This document shows positions 1 to 8,057 of a stretch of DNA of 34,454 nucleotides, one piece after another. This DNA comes from Streptomyces sp. 150FB. GTDB lineage: Bacteria; Actinomycetota; Actinomycetes; Streptomycetales; Streptomycetaceae. The stretch is from the NCBI RefSeq assembly GCF_000818195.1, contig NZ_JTHL01000001.1:8124590-8159043 (forward strand), written 5' to 3'. The notes beneath the pieces are model-generated. The model had not been told where the DNA came from. It saw only the letters and a list, made by a program, of their open reading frames with translations, and did not search any database. How positions within the stretch are numbered: position 1 is the stretch's first letter; every line of letters begins with the position of its first letter. Position numbers and translations under genes: made by a program.

Positions 1-1
1 C

Positions 2-580
2 GCCGGCACCCGGCCCGGGCGCCGTCTGTGGCGCCGCCCCAGCCTCGCGATCCCGATCACCCTGGTGGTGCTGGCCGTCGCGGTCTGGTTCGCCCGCCCC
101 TACTTCTCCGAGATGTTCGATGTGACGAGGGACAACACGGGCACCCCCGACGAACTGCACCCGAGCGCGACCCGAGGCTCCAGCGCCGCCCCCGGCCACC
201 CGGCGGGGGCGGCCTTCGACACGTACACCAACCGCTACTGGGCCCCCGCCCAACCGGGGCCCGGCAACGGTGAGTTCATCGAATGCGACTTCGAGAAGCC
301 GGCCCGCATGCTGAAACTGGTCGTCTTCTCGGGACGGTCGGGCAAGGAGGACGAGTTCCTCACCGAAGCCCGGCCCGCGGCGCTGAACGTCACCCTCCGG
401 TCCGAGGACGGCAAGATCACCCGGAAGAAGATCACCCTCAAGGACAAGCCGGGCCAGCAGACGTTCGACGTACGCGGCACCGATGTCGTACGGGTGCGGC
501 TCGCGGTCGACGGCGTCTACGGCGGAGCCGACGGCCGACGGCCGGCCATCGCGGAGGCCGAGTTCTTCGGGCGCCGCTGA
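2..580 (+). CDS. Membrane-anchored protein with C-terminal discoidin-like (NADase-type glycan-binding) domain, 5' truncated
   Basis: The reading frame is open from the left edge, so the N-terminus lies outside the window; the first in-frame ATG (65) falls inside a hydrophobic segment and is unlikely to be the start. The visible part begins with basic residues, then one membrane helix (around LAIPITLVVLAVAVWF), then a Ser/Pro/Gly-rich linker. After that comes a beta-rich domain of about 120 residues containing FDTYTNRYW, IECDFEKPARMLKLVVFSG and a C-terminal EAEFFGRR. That pattern matches the discoidin-like or NADase-type glycan-binding domain that follows a zinc ribbon and a transmembrane helix in many Streptomyces proteins. 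The domain would face outside the membrane. Its ligand is unknown and no catalytic motif is visible. The gene converges on the alcohol dehydrogenase 30 bp away. Confidence 0.6.
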   Translation, partial: AGTRPGRRLWRRPSLAIPITLVVLAVAVWFARPYFSEMFDVTRDNTGTPDELHPSATRGSSAAPGHPAGAAFDTYTNRYWAPAQPGPGNGEFIECDFEKPARMLKLVVFSGRSGKEDEFLTEARPAALNVTLRSEDGKITRKKITLKDKPGQQTFDVRGTDVVRVRLAVDGVYGGADGRRPAIAEAEFFGRR

Positions 581-610
581 GTACCCGTACGGCCGCCTTG
601 TGGTCCCGGT

Positions 611-1621
611 CTAGAAGGTGATCACCGCGCGGCCGCCGTGCCAACGGCCACCGACCATCTCGGAGAGGGTGGCCGGCGCCTCGTCGAGGCTGATCGCGGT
701 GATGTCCGGCATCAGGTCGTGCTGCACCGCGAAGTCGACGGTGGCCCGGGTGTCCTTGGGGGAGCCGGACGGGGAGGCCATGGTGTGCAGCCGGTTGAGG
801 ATCATGAGCTGGCTGGGCAGTTCGAGCGGCTGAGGGCCGTAACCGAGCAGTACCAGGGTGCCGTCGGGGGCCAGGCCGCCGAGCATGGCGGAGGCTGTCT
901 CGGTGGAGGGCGTGCTGTTGATGATCAGGTCGGCGCCGAAGCCCCAGCTCTTGAGCTCGGCGGCCGGGTCTCCCTCGCTGGTCGCGATGAACCGTTCGGC
1001 ACCCAGTTCCTTCGCCCGGTCCTCGCTGCGGTGCGAGCGGCCGAGTACGGCGACCCGGGCGCCCATGGCGACAGCGAACTTGATCGCCATGCCGCCGATG
1101 GCGCCGGCGCCGATCACCGCCACCCGGGAGCCCGAGGTGACGCCGGCCTTCTTCAGGCCGTTGAACGCTGTGAGTCCCGCGCACATCAGCGGGGCACCGG
1201 CGACCGGGTCGAGTTCCTGCGGCAGCGGTGTGACGAACCCTTCGCGGAAGATCGCGTACTCGGCGTAGCCGCCGTCGGTGACGATGCCGGTGATGCGCTT
1301 GTTCGGGCACAAGATCTGCTCGCCCCGCGCGCAGTAGTCGCAGCGCATGTCGGAGTCGTACAGGAATTGCGCGCCCACCGTGTCGCCCACTTCCGGCCAG
1401 GCAACTCCTTCGCCGAGCGCGACGACTGTTCCGGTCACCTCGTGGCCGGGAATGGTCGGGAAGCGGGCGAACGGGTATTCGCCGTTCACCAAGGTGACTT
1501 CCGAGTTGCACATTCCGCAGGCGATCATTTTCACGAGTATCTCGCCTGGTCCGGGTGTCGGAATGTCGCGGTCGACGAGAGTGAGGTCCGTATGCGGAGC
1601 GGAAAGTTCGGCAGCACGCAT
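611..1621 (-). CDS. Zinc-dependent alcohol dehydrogenase family protein (MDR)
   Basis: A 336-residue medium-chain dehydrogenase/reductase. The GroES-like half holds the catalytic zinc site (GMCNSE with Cys38, and PGHEVTG with His60 and Glu61). A structural-zinc lobe follows (Cys94, Cys97, Cys105). The Rossmann half holds VIGAGAIGG at about 170-177, which binds NAD(P). It should oxidise an alcohol or reduce an aldehyde; the substrate cannot be read from the sequence. Two adjacent ATGs exist (1624 and 1621); GGAG lies 6 nt before the second, so 1621 is preferred, although the frame stays open upstream. Oddity: the first of the four structural-zinc cysteines is replaced by Asp91 (SDMRCDYC where the family has xCGxCxxC). 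The gene appears monocistronic and diverges from the phosphatase gene. Confidence 0.88.
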   Translation of the reverse strand: MRAAELSAPHTDLTLVDRDIPTPGPGEILVKMIACGMCNSEVTLVNGEYPFARFPTIPGHEVTGTVVALGEGVAWPEVGDTVGAQFLYDSDMRCDYCARGEQILCPNKRITGIVTDGGYAEYAIFREGFVTPLPQELDPVAGAPLMCAGLTAFNGLKKAGVTSGSRVAVIGAGAIGGMAIKFAVAMGARVAVLGRSHRSEDRAKELGAERFIATSEGDPAAELKSWGFGADLIINSTPSTETASAMLGGLAPDGTLVLLGYGPQPLELPSQLMILNRLHTMASPSGSPKDTRATVDFAVQHDLMPDITAISLDEAPATLSEMVGGRWHGGRAVITF

Positions 1622-2017
1622 CATCGTCTCCAGGGTCAGAAGCTGGCGAGGCCGGACCCGTGGTGTGAGCCCTCCTTGCACCAGGAGAATCATCTGTGGC
1701 CTGCGTTTTCAGTGTAGGCGCGATGAAAATGCCCGTCCAAAGAACCGAAGGACGTCGCATTCTCGTTCAATTCCGTCGCGAGGTTGATCCGCGAAGCGCG
1801 CGGTCGGCAGTCGGCGCCCGGTGATCTCGATCGCGGACCTCCGCACCACGGGCACAGCACAGACGGCCCGGTCCGGAGTGCAGCGGGCCTGATCCGCGGA
1901 TACCGTCGCTGTCATGGCCCCCAACAGGCGATTGGCCCGGTCGAACGGACCGGCGAGCCCGGCCGGTCACCGGAGCCGGCCGGCTCTTTCCGCGGCCCGC
2001 TCCGAGGCGACGTAGAG
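1622..2017. other. Divergent intergenic region with an ambiguous phosphatase N-terminus
   Basis: This stretch lies between the dehydrogenase start and the safest start of the phosphatase. It holds the candidate dehydrogenase promoter at 1711-1740. From 1914 (ATG) to 2012 a 33-codon frame ends at TAG (2013-2015). Its third-position GC (about 85%) looks more coding than the phosphatase frame over the same bases. No other gene is visible. Confidence 0.5.
1711..1740 (-). promoter_or_regulatory. Candidate promoter of the alcohol dehydrogenase gene
   Basis: On the minus strand TTGGAC (1740-1735) is followed after 18 nt by TACACT (1716-1711), a reasonable -35/-10 pair for the housekeeping sigma factor. 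It would give a leader of roughly 80 nt. This rests on motif inspection only. Confidence 0.35.
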
Positions 2018-4156
2018 GTGGCCGGGCACCGGCCCGGTCGTACCGCCTCGGAACGTGCGGCGGCCGGAGCGCACCGGGTGCTGGCGCAGGTCACCACCGA
2101 GACCGGTGCCAACGTCGGAGCGCTGTATCTGCCGGTTCCGAATGAGCAGGTCATGCGCATGGCGGTGGTCTTCGGCGTATCGGCCAGGATCGCGGTGCCA
2201 TGGTCCCGGGTCGCGATGGCCGCGCCCGTGCCGGTGGCCGAGGTGGCACGCCGGCGCCGTCCGGTGTGGATTCCCAGCCACGACGAGCTGGCCCGCCGCT
2301 ACCCGAGGACCGGCCTCGCTCTGCCGTACCAGGTCGCCATGGGAGTGTCGCCGCTGCTCTCGGGGGGCTCCGTCAAAGGCGTGCTGCTTCTGCTGTGGCC
2401 CGGTACCCACGCGCCCGACCTGTCCCTCCAGGAGTCGGGGGAGATCGACGACGCGAGCCGGCGCATCATCCGGTTCCTGGTCCAGGCCGAGACGGACGGT
2501 GATCCGCTGCGGCCCGGGGAGGAACCGTACGCCGTGGACCTGCCCCCTTCCGGCCTCTGGGCGGATTCGGAGGCGCGGGCGGCGGCCGACCTCTCGGAGC
2601 GGCTCCGGGAGGGGTACGCCGCCCTGGATCTCGACGGCCGGATCACGTTTCTCAGCAGCAGGGCCGCCGAACTGCTCGGAACCGGTCGTCGGGAACTGAT
2701 GGGGGTCCGGCCCTGGGAGATCCTGCCCTGGCTCCATGACCCCGCCTACGAGCACTGCTACCTCGCGGCCCTCTTCAGCCGTCTGCCCACCTTCTTCAAC
2801 GCGATGAAGCCTCCGGACAAGTGGCTGTCCCTGGCCCTCTACCCCGACAGAACCGGGGTGAGTGTGCGCGTCACAGCGCTGGAGGGCCACCAGGGAGAAC
2901 CTGAGCCGACCGTCGCGCCTCCCGTCACTCCCCACGCCAGAGCAGGCACCCTCTCGTATCTCATGCACCTGTCCGCCTCGCTGTCCGAGGCGGTGGGAGT
3001 CAAGGAGGTGACGGACGCCGTCACCGAGCAGATCATGCCCGTCATCAACGCCCAGGGACTGGCGCTGGTCGTCGCGGACGGCAGCAGGCTCCGGGTGCTC
3101 GCCACCACCGGCTTCCCCGGCGGAGCGCTGAACGACTTCAACGGCCTCCCGCTGTCCACGGACGCACCGAGCATCCGAGTGCTGGAAACCGGCACCGCCC
3201 TGTTCTACGCCGACACCCAGGAAATGCAGCGTGCCTATCCGCGGATGGCTGCCTTCTACGCGCAAAGAGCCTCTTTCGCCTATCTGCCGCTGATCGCCGG
3301 CGGCCGTACCGTCGGATGCTGTGTGCTGGGCTACGAAGAGCCGCACGCCTTTCCCCTGGACGAGCGCACCGCCCTGACCTCACTGGCCGCGATGATCGCC
3401 CAGGCACTGGAACGGGCGACCCTCTACGACACCAAGAACCAGGTGGCGCGCGGACTCCAGGCGGCGCTGCTGCCCGGTGTCCTGACCAGGATTCCCGGCC
3501 TCGACACGGCGGCCCGCTATCTTCCGGCGAGCCGGGGCATGGACATCGGCGGGGACTTCTACGACGTGCTCCGTCTCGACGAGACGACCGCCGCCGCCGT
3601 CATCGGCGATGTCCAGGGACACAACGTCAACGCCGCCGCCCTCATGGGCCAGGTACGCATCGCCGTCCACGCGTACGCCACCTCGGGCGCCCGCCCCGGA
3701 GAGGTCCTGGCCCGGACCAACCGCCTGCTCATGGACCTGCGGTCCGACCTGTTCGCGAGCTGCGTCTACGTCCAGCTCGATCTCCGCAGCGGCAGGACGC
3801 TCCTGGCCACCGCCGGCCACCCGCCTCCGCTGCTGCGCCTCGCCGATCACCGTACGGAGGTCCTGGACGTACCCCCGGGACTGCTTCTGGGCATCGAACA
3901 CGACGCCGAGTACCGGACCGTCGAGACCTTCCTGCCCCCCGGCGCCGTCCTGGCGCTGTACACCGACGGCCTGGTCGAGCGGCCCGGCGTCGACCTGGGC
4001 GTGGCCATCGACGAACTCGCAGGCCAACTGGCTGCCGCGCGGCCGCACTCCCTGGACGCCCTCGCCGACACCCTGGTCGACCACGTCCGCGGGCGCAGCC
4101 CCCTCAGTGACGACGTCGCCCTCCTTCTCCTCAGCCCGGAGCACCCCGAGAGCTGA
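2018..4156 (+). CDS. GAF-PAS-GAF-SpoIIE (PP2C-type) serine/threonine phosphatase
   Basis: About 712 residues from the GTG at 2018. Order of domains: GAF (about 20-165), PAS-like (about 190-290, GYAALDLDGRITFLSSRAAELLG), second GAF (about 305-470) and a C-terminal SpoIIE/PP2C phosphatase (about 485-710). The phosphatase holds its metal-binding signatures: GGDFYDV, IGDVQGHNVNAAALMGQ, TAGHPPPLL, YTDGLVERP and LSDDVALLLL. Such proteins are cytoplasmic and usually dephosphorylate anti-anti-sigma factors, so this one probably links small-molecule or redox sensing to alternative sigma factor release. No anti-sigma partner is adjacent. The start is uncertain: the frame stays open to a TTG at 1784, but codon bias there is poor. 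A GTG at 2018 with a weak GAGG 11 nt upstream is the first in-frame start next to convincing sequence. An out-of-frame ATG at 1914 suggests a possible frameshift. Confidence 0.85.
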   Translation: MAGHRPGRTASERAAAGAHRVLAQVTTETGANVGALYLPVPNEQVMRMAVVFGVSARIAVPWSRVAMAAPVPVAEVARRRRPVWIPSHDELARRYPRTGLALPYQVAMGVSPLLSGGSVKGVLLLLWPGTHAPDLSLQESGEIDDASRRIIRFLVQAETDGDPLRPGEEPYAVDLPPSGLWADSEARAAADLSERLREGYAALDLDGRITFLSSRAAELLGTGRRELMGVRPWEILPWLHDPAYEHCYLAALFSRLPTFFNAMKPPDKWLSLALYPDRTGVSVRVTALEGHQGEPEPTVAPPVTPHARAGTLSYLMHLSASLSEAVGVKEVTDAVTEQIMPVINAQGLALVVADGSRLRVLATTGFPGGALNDFNGLPLSTDAPSIRVLETGTALFYADTQEMQRAYPRMAAFYAQRASFAYLPLIAGGRTVGCCVLGYEEPHAFPLDERTALTSLAAMIAQALERATLYDTKNQVARGLQAALLPGVLTRIPGLDTAARYLPASRGMDIGGDFYDVLRLDETTAAAVIGDVQGHNVNAAALMGQVRIAVHAYATSGARPGEVLARTNRLLMDLRSDLFASCVYVQLDLRSGRTLLATAGHPPPLLRLADHRTEVLDVPPGLLLGIEHDAEYRTVETFLPPGAVLALYTDGLVERPGVDLGVAIDELAGQLAAARPHSLDALADTLVDHVRGRSPLSDDVALLLLSPEHPES

Positions 4157-4198
4157 GGGCATCACCGCCGGACCACCGCGCCCGCTTCGTCCCGGAGG

Positions 4199-4224
4199 CC
4201 GATGCCGATCAGAAGGGGCATCGG
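4199..4224 (+). terminator. Candidate hairpin terminator after the phosphatase gene
   Basis: CCGATGCC (4199-4206) and GGCATCGG (4217-4224) form a perfect 8-bp stem with a 10-nt loop, 43 nt after the phosphatase stop. There is no U tract, which is common in Streptomyces terminators. Confidence 0.45.
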
Positions 4225-4356
4225 GCGGTCGATAGGCTGCTCGAAGGTCGGACTGGCGGAGCCACAGGTCCAAACTTCCCCCAGGAATCTCCCCAGGTCG
4301 GTTTGTGTGAGCACTCAGTGTGCGTCCGCGGTATTCAAGTGACAAGGATTCAGGGC

Positions 4357-6177
4357 ATGTTCACCACCCGTCCCACCCTCCAGGGCACCTTCGGCATGGT
4401 CTCCTCCACCCACTGGCTCGCCTCACAGTCCGCGATGGCGGTCCTGGAGGACGGCGGCAACGCGTACGACGCCGCCGTGGCCGCCGGATTTGTCCTTCAT
4501 GTCGTCGAACCACACCTCAACGGCCCGGGCGGCGAAGTGCCGATCATCCTCGCGCCCGCCGGCGGCGAGGTCCAGGTGCTCTGCGGGCAGGGACCCGCCC
4601 CCGCCGGGGCCACCATCGCCCACTACCGCTCCCTCGGACTCGGACTGGTCCCCGGCACCGGGCCGCTGGCCTCCGCCGTGCCCGGCGCCTTCGACGCCTG
4701 GATGGTGCTGCTGCGCGACCACGGCACCAAGCCCCTCGCCGAGGTGCTGCGCTACGCCATCGGTTACGCGGAGGACGGCCACGCGCCCGTCGAACGGATC
4801 GGCCAGACCGTGGAGACGGTCCGCGCCCTGTTCGAGACCGAGTGGCCCTCGTCCGCCGACGTCTACCTCCCCGGCGGCAAGGCCCCCGAGCCCGGCCGGC
4901 TCTTCCGCAACCCCGCGCTCGCTGCGACCTGGCGCCGGCTGATAGCCGAGGCCGAGGAGTCCGGCGGCGCCGACCGCGTGGCCCAGATCGAGGCCGCGCG
5001 CACCGTGTGGCGCGAAGGCTTCGTCGCCCAGGCCATCGTCGCCCAGGCGGCCAGGCCCACCATGGACACCAGCGGCGAACGCCACACCGGCACCCTGACG
5101 GCCGCCGACCTGGCCGGCTGGTCGGCGGGGTACGAGGCACCCGTCACGTACGACTGGAACGGCTGGACCCTCTGCAAGGCGGGACCCTGGAGCCAGGGCC
5201 CCGCCTTCCTCCAGCAACTGGCGCTGCTGCCGTCGGCCGCCGGGGAACTGCCCGCGTACGGCTCGGCGCACTACGTCCACCTCCTCGTCGAGGGCTGCAA
5301 GCTCGCGATGGCCGACCGGGAGGCCTGGTACGGCGACGCCGACGCCGCGTCCGTCCCGCTCGACGCGCTGCTCTCCGAGCCGTACAACACCGCGCGCCGC
5401 GCGCTCATCGGCGAGCGGGCCTCGTACGAACTGCGCCCAGGCAGCCCCGAAGGACGGACCCCCGTCCTCAGCGGCCACGCCACCGCCGTCGCCGCCGGCG
5501 AGGCCGTCTTCGACGTACCCGCCGACCAGGTCGCCGGCGCCGGCGAGCCGACCGTCGCCAAGGACGGCGCGACCCGGGGCGACACCTGCCACCTCGACAT
5601 CGTCGACCGCTGGGGCAACATGATCGCCGCCACCCCGAGCGGCGGCTGGCTCCAGTCCAACCCCGTCATCCCCGAGCTGGGCTTCCCGCTGGGCACCCGC
5701 CTCCAGATGGTCTGGCTGGACGAGGGACTGCCCAACTCCCTCACCCCTGGCCGCCGTCCGCGCACCACCCTCACCCCGTCGCTCGCGCTGCGCGACGGCG
5801 TACCCGTACTCGCCTTCGGCACCCCCGGCGGCGACCAGCAGGACCAGTGGCAGGTGCACTTCTTCCTGGCGCTCGCGCTGCGCGCCCCCGTCCGGGGCGG
5901 ACTCGACCTCCAGGGCGCCATCGACGCCCCGAACTGGCACAACGACAGTTTCCCCGGCTCCTTCTACCCGCGCGGCATGCTGGCGGGCAGCCTCACCGTC
6001 GAGGAGGGCATGGACCCCGCCGTCATCGAGGAACTGCGCGGGCTCGGCCATGACGTCACCGTCGGCGAGCCGTGGTCCGAAGGGCGGCTGTGCGCGGTCG
6101 CCAGGGACCCGGAGACGGGCATTCTGTCGGCGGCGGCCAACCCGCGTGGCATGCAGGGTTACGCCGTAGGACGCTGA
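4357..6177 (+). CDS. Gamma-glutamyltransferase family protein
   Basis: 606 residues. The N-terminal half has the family look (MVSSTHWLASQSAMAVLEDGGNAYDAAVAAGF, then GPGGE). The second half carries the autoprocessing and nucleophile region GDTCHLDIVDRWGN. Thr410 occupies the place of the N-terminal nucleophile that starts the small subunit in gamma-glutamyltranspeptidases. The downstream GGWLQSNPVIPELGF and FGTPGGDQQDQWQ segments match the substrate-binding small subunit. The residue after the nucleophile is Cys instead of the usual Thr, a sub-family variation. No signal peptide is visible, so it may act in the cytoplasm, unlike secreted GGTs. The substrate is unknown; glutathione is not made by streptomycetes, so another gamma-glutamyl or acyl amide is more likely. 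ATG 4357 has AAGGA 8 nt upstream; the frame is open further upstream to 4303. Confidence 0.88.
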   Translation: MFTTRPTLQGTFGMVSSTHWLASQSAMAVLEDGGNAYDAAVAAGFVLHVVEPHLNGPGGEVPIILAPAGGEVQVLCGQGPAPAGATIAHYRSLGLGLVPGTGPLASAVPGAFDAWMVLLRDHGTKPLAEVLRYAIGYAEDGHAPVERIGQTVETVRALFETEWPSSADVYLPGGKAPEPGRLFRNPALAATWRRLIAEAEESGGADRVAQIEAARTVWREGFVAQAIVAQAARPTMDTSGERHTGTLTAADLAGWSAGYEAPVTYDWNGWTLCKAGPWSQGPAFLQQLALLPSAAGELPAYGSAHYVHLLVEGCKLAMADREAWYGDADAASVPLDALLSEPYNTARRALIGERASYELRPGSPEGRTPVLSGHATAVAAGEAVFDVPADQVAGAGEPTVAKDGATRGDTCHLDIVDRWGNMIAATPSGGWLQSNPVIPELGFPLGTRLQMVWLDEGLPNSLTPGRRPRTTLTPSLALRDGVPVLAFGTPGGDQQDQWQVHFFLALALRAPVRGGLDLQGAIDAPNWHNDSFPGSFYPRGMLAGSLTVEEGMDPAVIEELRGLGHDVTVGEPWSEGRLCAVARDPETGILSAAANPRGMQGYAVGR

Positions 6178-6231
6178 GCCGTCACCCGAGGCCCCGTTCC
6201 CGTCGTCAGCGGAGCGTGGTTGGCTGGTCGC

Positions 6232-7107
6232 ATGATCGATGACCCCCTCAACGAGGACTCCGCGCACATCGGGGTGCCCCTCACGGGGCCCCCTGACGAC
6301 CTTCTCGTCGCGTCCGTCGAGAAGGTGATGCGGGAGGCGGCCGACGCCGAGATCATGCCGCGCTACCGGCAGCTCGCCGCGCACGAGATCGCGGAGAAGG
6401 CCGGACCGCACGACCTGGTGACGGTCGCCGACAAGGCGGCGGAGGCCCACCTCACCGCCGCCCTCATGGAGCTGCTCCCCGGCTCCGTCGTGGTCGGCGA
6501 GGAGGCGGTGCACGCCGACCCGTCGGTGTACGACGCGCTGCGCGGCGACGTCCCCGTATGGATCGTCGACCCCGTCGACGGCACCCGCCAGTTCATCGCG
6601 GGGGACCCCGGGTTCTGCACGCTCGTCGCGCTCGCGCGCGGCGGCGAGCTGCTGGGGTCCTGGACGTACGCCCCGGTGCTCGGGGAGATGGCGACGGCGG
6701 TACGCGGCGGGGGAGCCCGGCTGAACGGCGCGCCGCTGCGGTCGGGCACGCCCGTGCCCGGCGCTGTGCTGCGCGTCGCCATGTCCCACCCGGACTACAC
6801 CACGCCCGAGCAGAAACGCCAGTTGCTCGGCCTGCGCACGGAGGGCATCGAGGCCAGGCCCTGCGGCGCGGCGGGTCTCGAATATCTGGCCGTGGCGCGG
6901 GGCGAGCTGGACGCCGTGGCCTTCAACTGGGAGTACGCGTGGGACCACGCGGCCGGGCTGCTGCTGGTGGCGGAGGCGGGCGGTGCGCAGATGACGCTCG
7001 CGGGTGTGCCGTACCGCATCGCCGGCGGCAACGCGCTGCCGTTCACGGCGGCGCGCGACGCGGCGACGGCGCGGACCGTGCGGCTCAGGCTCCAGGACGG
7101 GTCCTGA
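6232..7107 (+). CDS. Inositol monophosphatase family phosphatase
   Basis: About 291 residues with all metal-site motifs of the FIG/IMPase superfamily: GEE (89-91), WIVDPVDGTRQF (DPVDGT at 113-118) and the C-terminal EYAWDHAAGLLLVAEAGG with Asp238. It should hydrolyse a sugar or inositol phosphate, or a related phosphate (histidinol phosphate, PAP or fructose-1,6-bisphosphate are alternatives), with Mg2+. The start is ambiguous. ATG 6232 is taken here, but a TTG at 6220 has a better placed GGAG 5 nt upstream. The gene follows the gamma-glutamyltransferase gene by 54 bp on the same strand and may be co-transcribed. Confidence 0.87.
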   Translation: MIDDPLNEDSAHIGVPLTGPPDDLLVASVEKVMREAADAEIMPRYRQLAAHEIAEKAGPHDLVTVADKAAEAHLTAALMELLPGSVVVGEEAVHADPSVYDALRGDVPVWIVDPVDGTRQFIAGDPGFCTLVALARGGELLGSWTYAPVLGEMATAVRGGGARLNGAPLRSGTPVPGAVLRVAMSHPDYTTPEQKRQLLGLRTEGIEARPCGAAGLEYLAVARGELDAVAFNWEYAWDHAAGLLLVAEAGGAQMTLAGVPYRIAGGNALPFTAARDAATARTVRLRLQDGS

Positions 7108-7108
7108 C

Positions 7109-7135
7109 CGGTGGGACCGCCGTCCGGTCCCGCCG
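7109..7135. terminator. Bidirectional terminator hairpin between convergent genes
   Basis: An 11-bp stem (7109-7119 with 7125-7135, including one G-U pair) and a 5-nt loop lie between the stop of the IMPase gene and that of the nucleotidyltransferase gene. The core arms are GGGACCG and CGGTCCC. Confidence 0.6.
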
Positions 7136-7146
7136 TGTCAGCCGCT

Positions 7147-7971
7147 TCATGCCTGCTCGTCCAGCACGGCCCGTACCTCACGCACCAGTTCCGCCGCCTG
7201 TTCGACGGCCTCGGCGAGCGGGGCCCGCAGCGCCGCCGCGACCCGCTCGGCGAAGTCCGGCGGCGTGTCGGGGAGTCGGGCGGCCGCCGCCGTCGCGCCC
7301 TTCTCGTTGACGCACCACACCCGGTGGTGCGCCAGCAGCGCCTGGGCGAGCACCCCGAACGCGAACGACAGGGACAGCGACACATGCAGCGCGTCGTCCC
7401 CGCGCACGGACTTGCGGGCCCCCAGCACGACGAATTCGGCGGCGAACGCCCTCTCCGCGATCGCGGCGCGCAGCGGCTCCGGATAGCTGATCGCCTCCCG
7501 CAGCGCCGTCAACTCGCCGCCGGGATCGGCCAGTACGCGGCAGAGCGCCACCTCTCCCGGGTAGGCGGGAGACCAGAACCCCAGCGGGTGGCCGATCTGC
7601 GTCCCCACCTCGAACCGGCCCTCGGCGCACTCCGCCCAGACCCGCTCAACCCGGTCCAGATCCCGCAGGATCCAGTCGACGGCGACCCCGTCCACGGTCA
7701 GCCAGGCGCCGCCGTTCACCCAGGGACCCCAGCCGCCGGGCCCCGCGACCTGGACAGGGACGCCGGTCAGCTCGGTCGCCAGCGCGGCCAGCGCCGGGGT
7801 GTCCACCTCGCCCCGGTAGTAGATCCCGAGGTCCCAGTCGGAATCGGGCCGTTCGGCGCCCCGCGCGCGGCTGCCGCCGAGTGCCACGGCACGTACCCCC
7901 GCCACGCCGGTGAGCCGGTCCGCCATCACGGTGATGGTCCGCTCCCGGGCCGCGTCCTGTGTCTCGTTCAT
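7147..7971 (-). CDS. Nucleotidyltransferase domain-containing protein
   Basis: 274 residues from the ATG at 7971. Near the N-terminus it has the polymerase-beta-type nucleotidyltransferase signature: GGSRARG (32-38) followed by SDWDLGIYY with the metal-binding pair Asp45 and Asp47. The rest is helical, with conserved-looking tryptophans and a C-terminal helical bundle resembling the aminoglycoside/kanamycin nucleotidyltransferase C-terminal domain. It may transfer a nucleotide to a small molecule or protein; the substrate is unknown. Resistance to an aminoglycoside cannot be claimed from the sequence. The frame runs open far upstream, but the start at 7971 leaves an 86-bp divergent gap to the FAD oxidoreductase gene, consistent with a shared promoter region. 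No antitoxin-like partner is present. Confidence 0.75.
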   Translation of the reverse strand: MNETQDAARERTITVMADRLTGVAGVRAVALGGSRARGAERPDSDWDLGIYYRGEVDTPALAALATELTGVPVQVAGPGGWGPWVNGGAWLTVDGVAVDWILRDLDRVERVWAECAEGRFEVGTQIGHPLGFWSPAYPGEVALCRVLADPGGELTALREAISYPEPLRAAIAERAFAAEFVVLGARKSVRGDDALHVSLSLSFAFGVLAQALLAHHRVWCVNEKGATAAAARLPDTPPDFAERVAAALRAPLAEAVEQAAELVREVRAVLDEQA

Positions 7972-8057
7972 GGGCGCGGACAATACCCGCGCCACCGCTG
8001 TCGGTGCCCGGGAATATCCTGGGGCCTCTGGCCATCGGCTGACGAAGGAGTCCGAAG

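Noticed and set aside
4423..6948. Very long open frames antisense to the gamma-glutamyltransferase and IMPase genes (up to 841 codons)
   Set aside because: High-GC coding sequence keeps antisense frames open; these have no domains, no Shine-Dalgarno and Gly/Arg/Val-rich composition, while the sense frames carry full family motifs.
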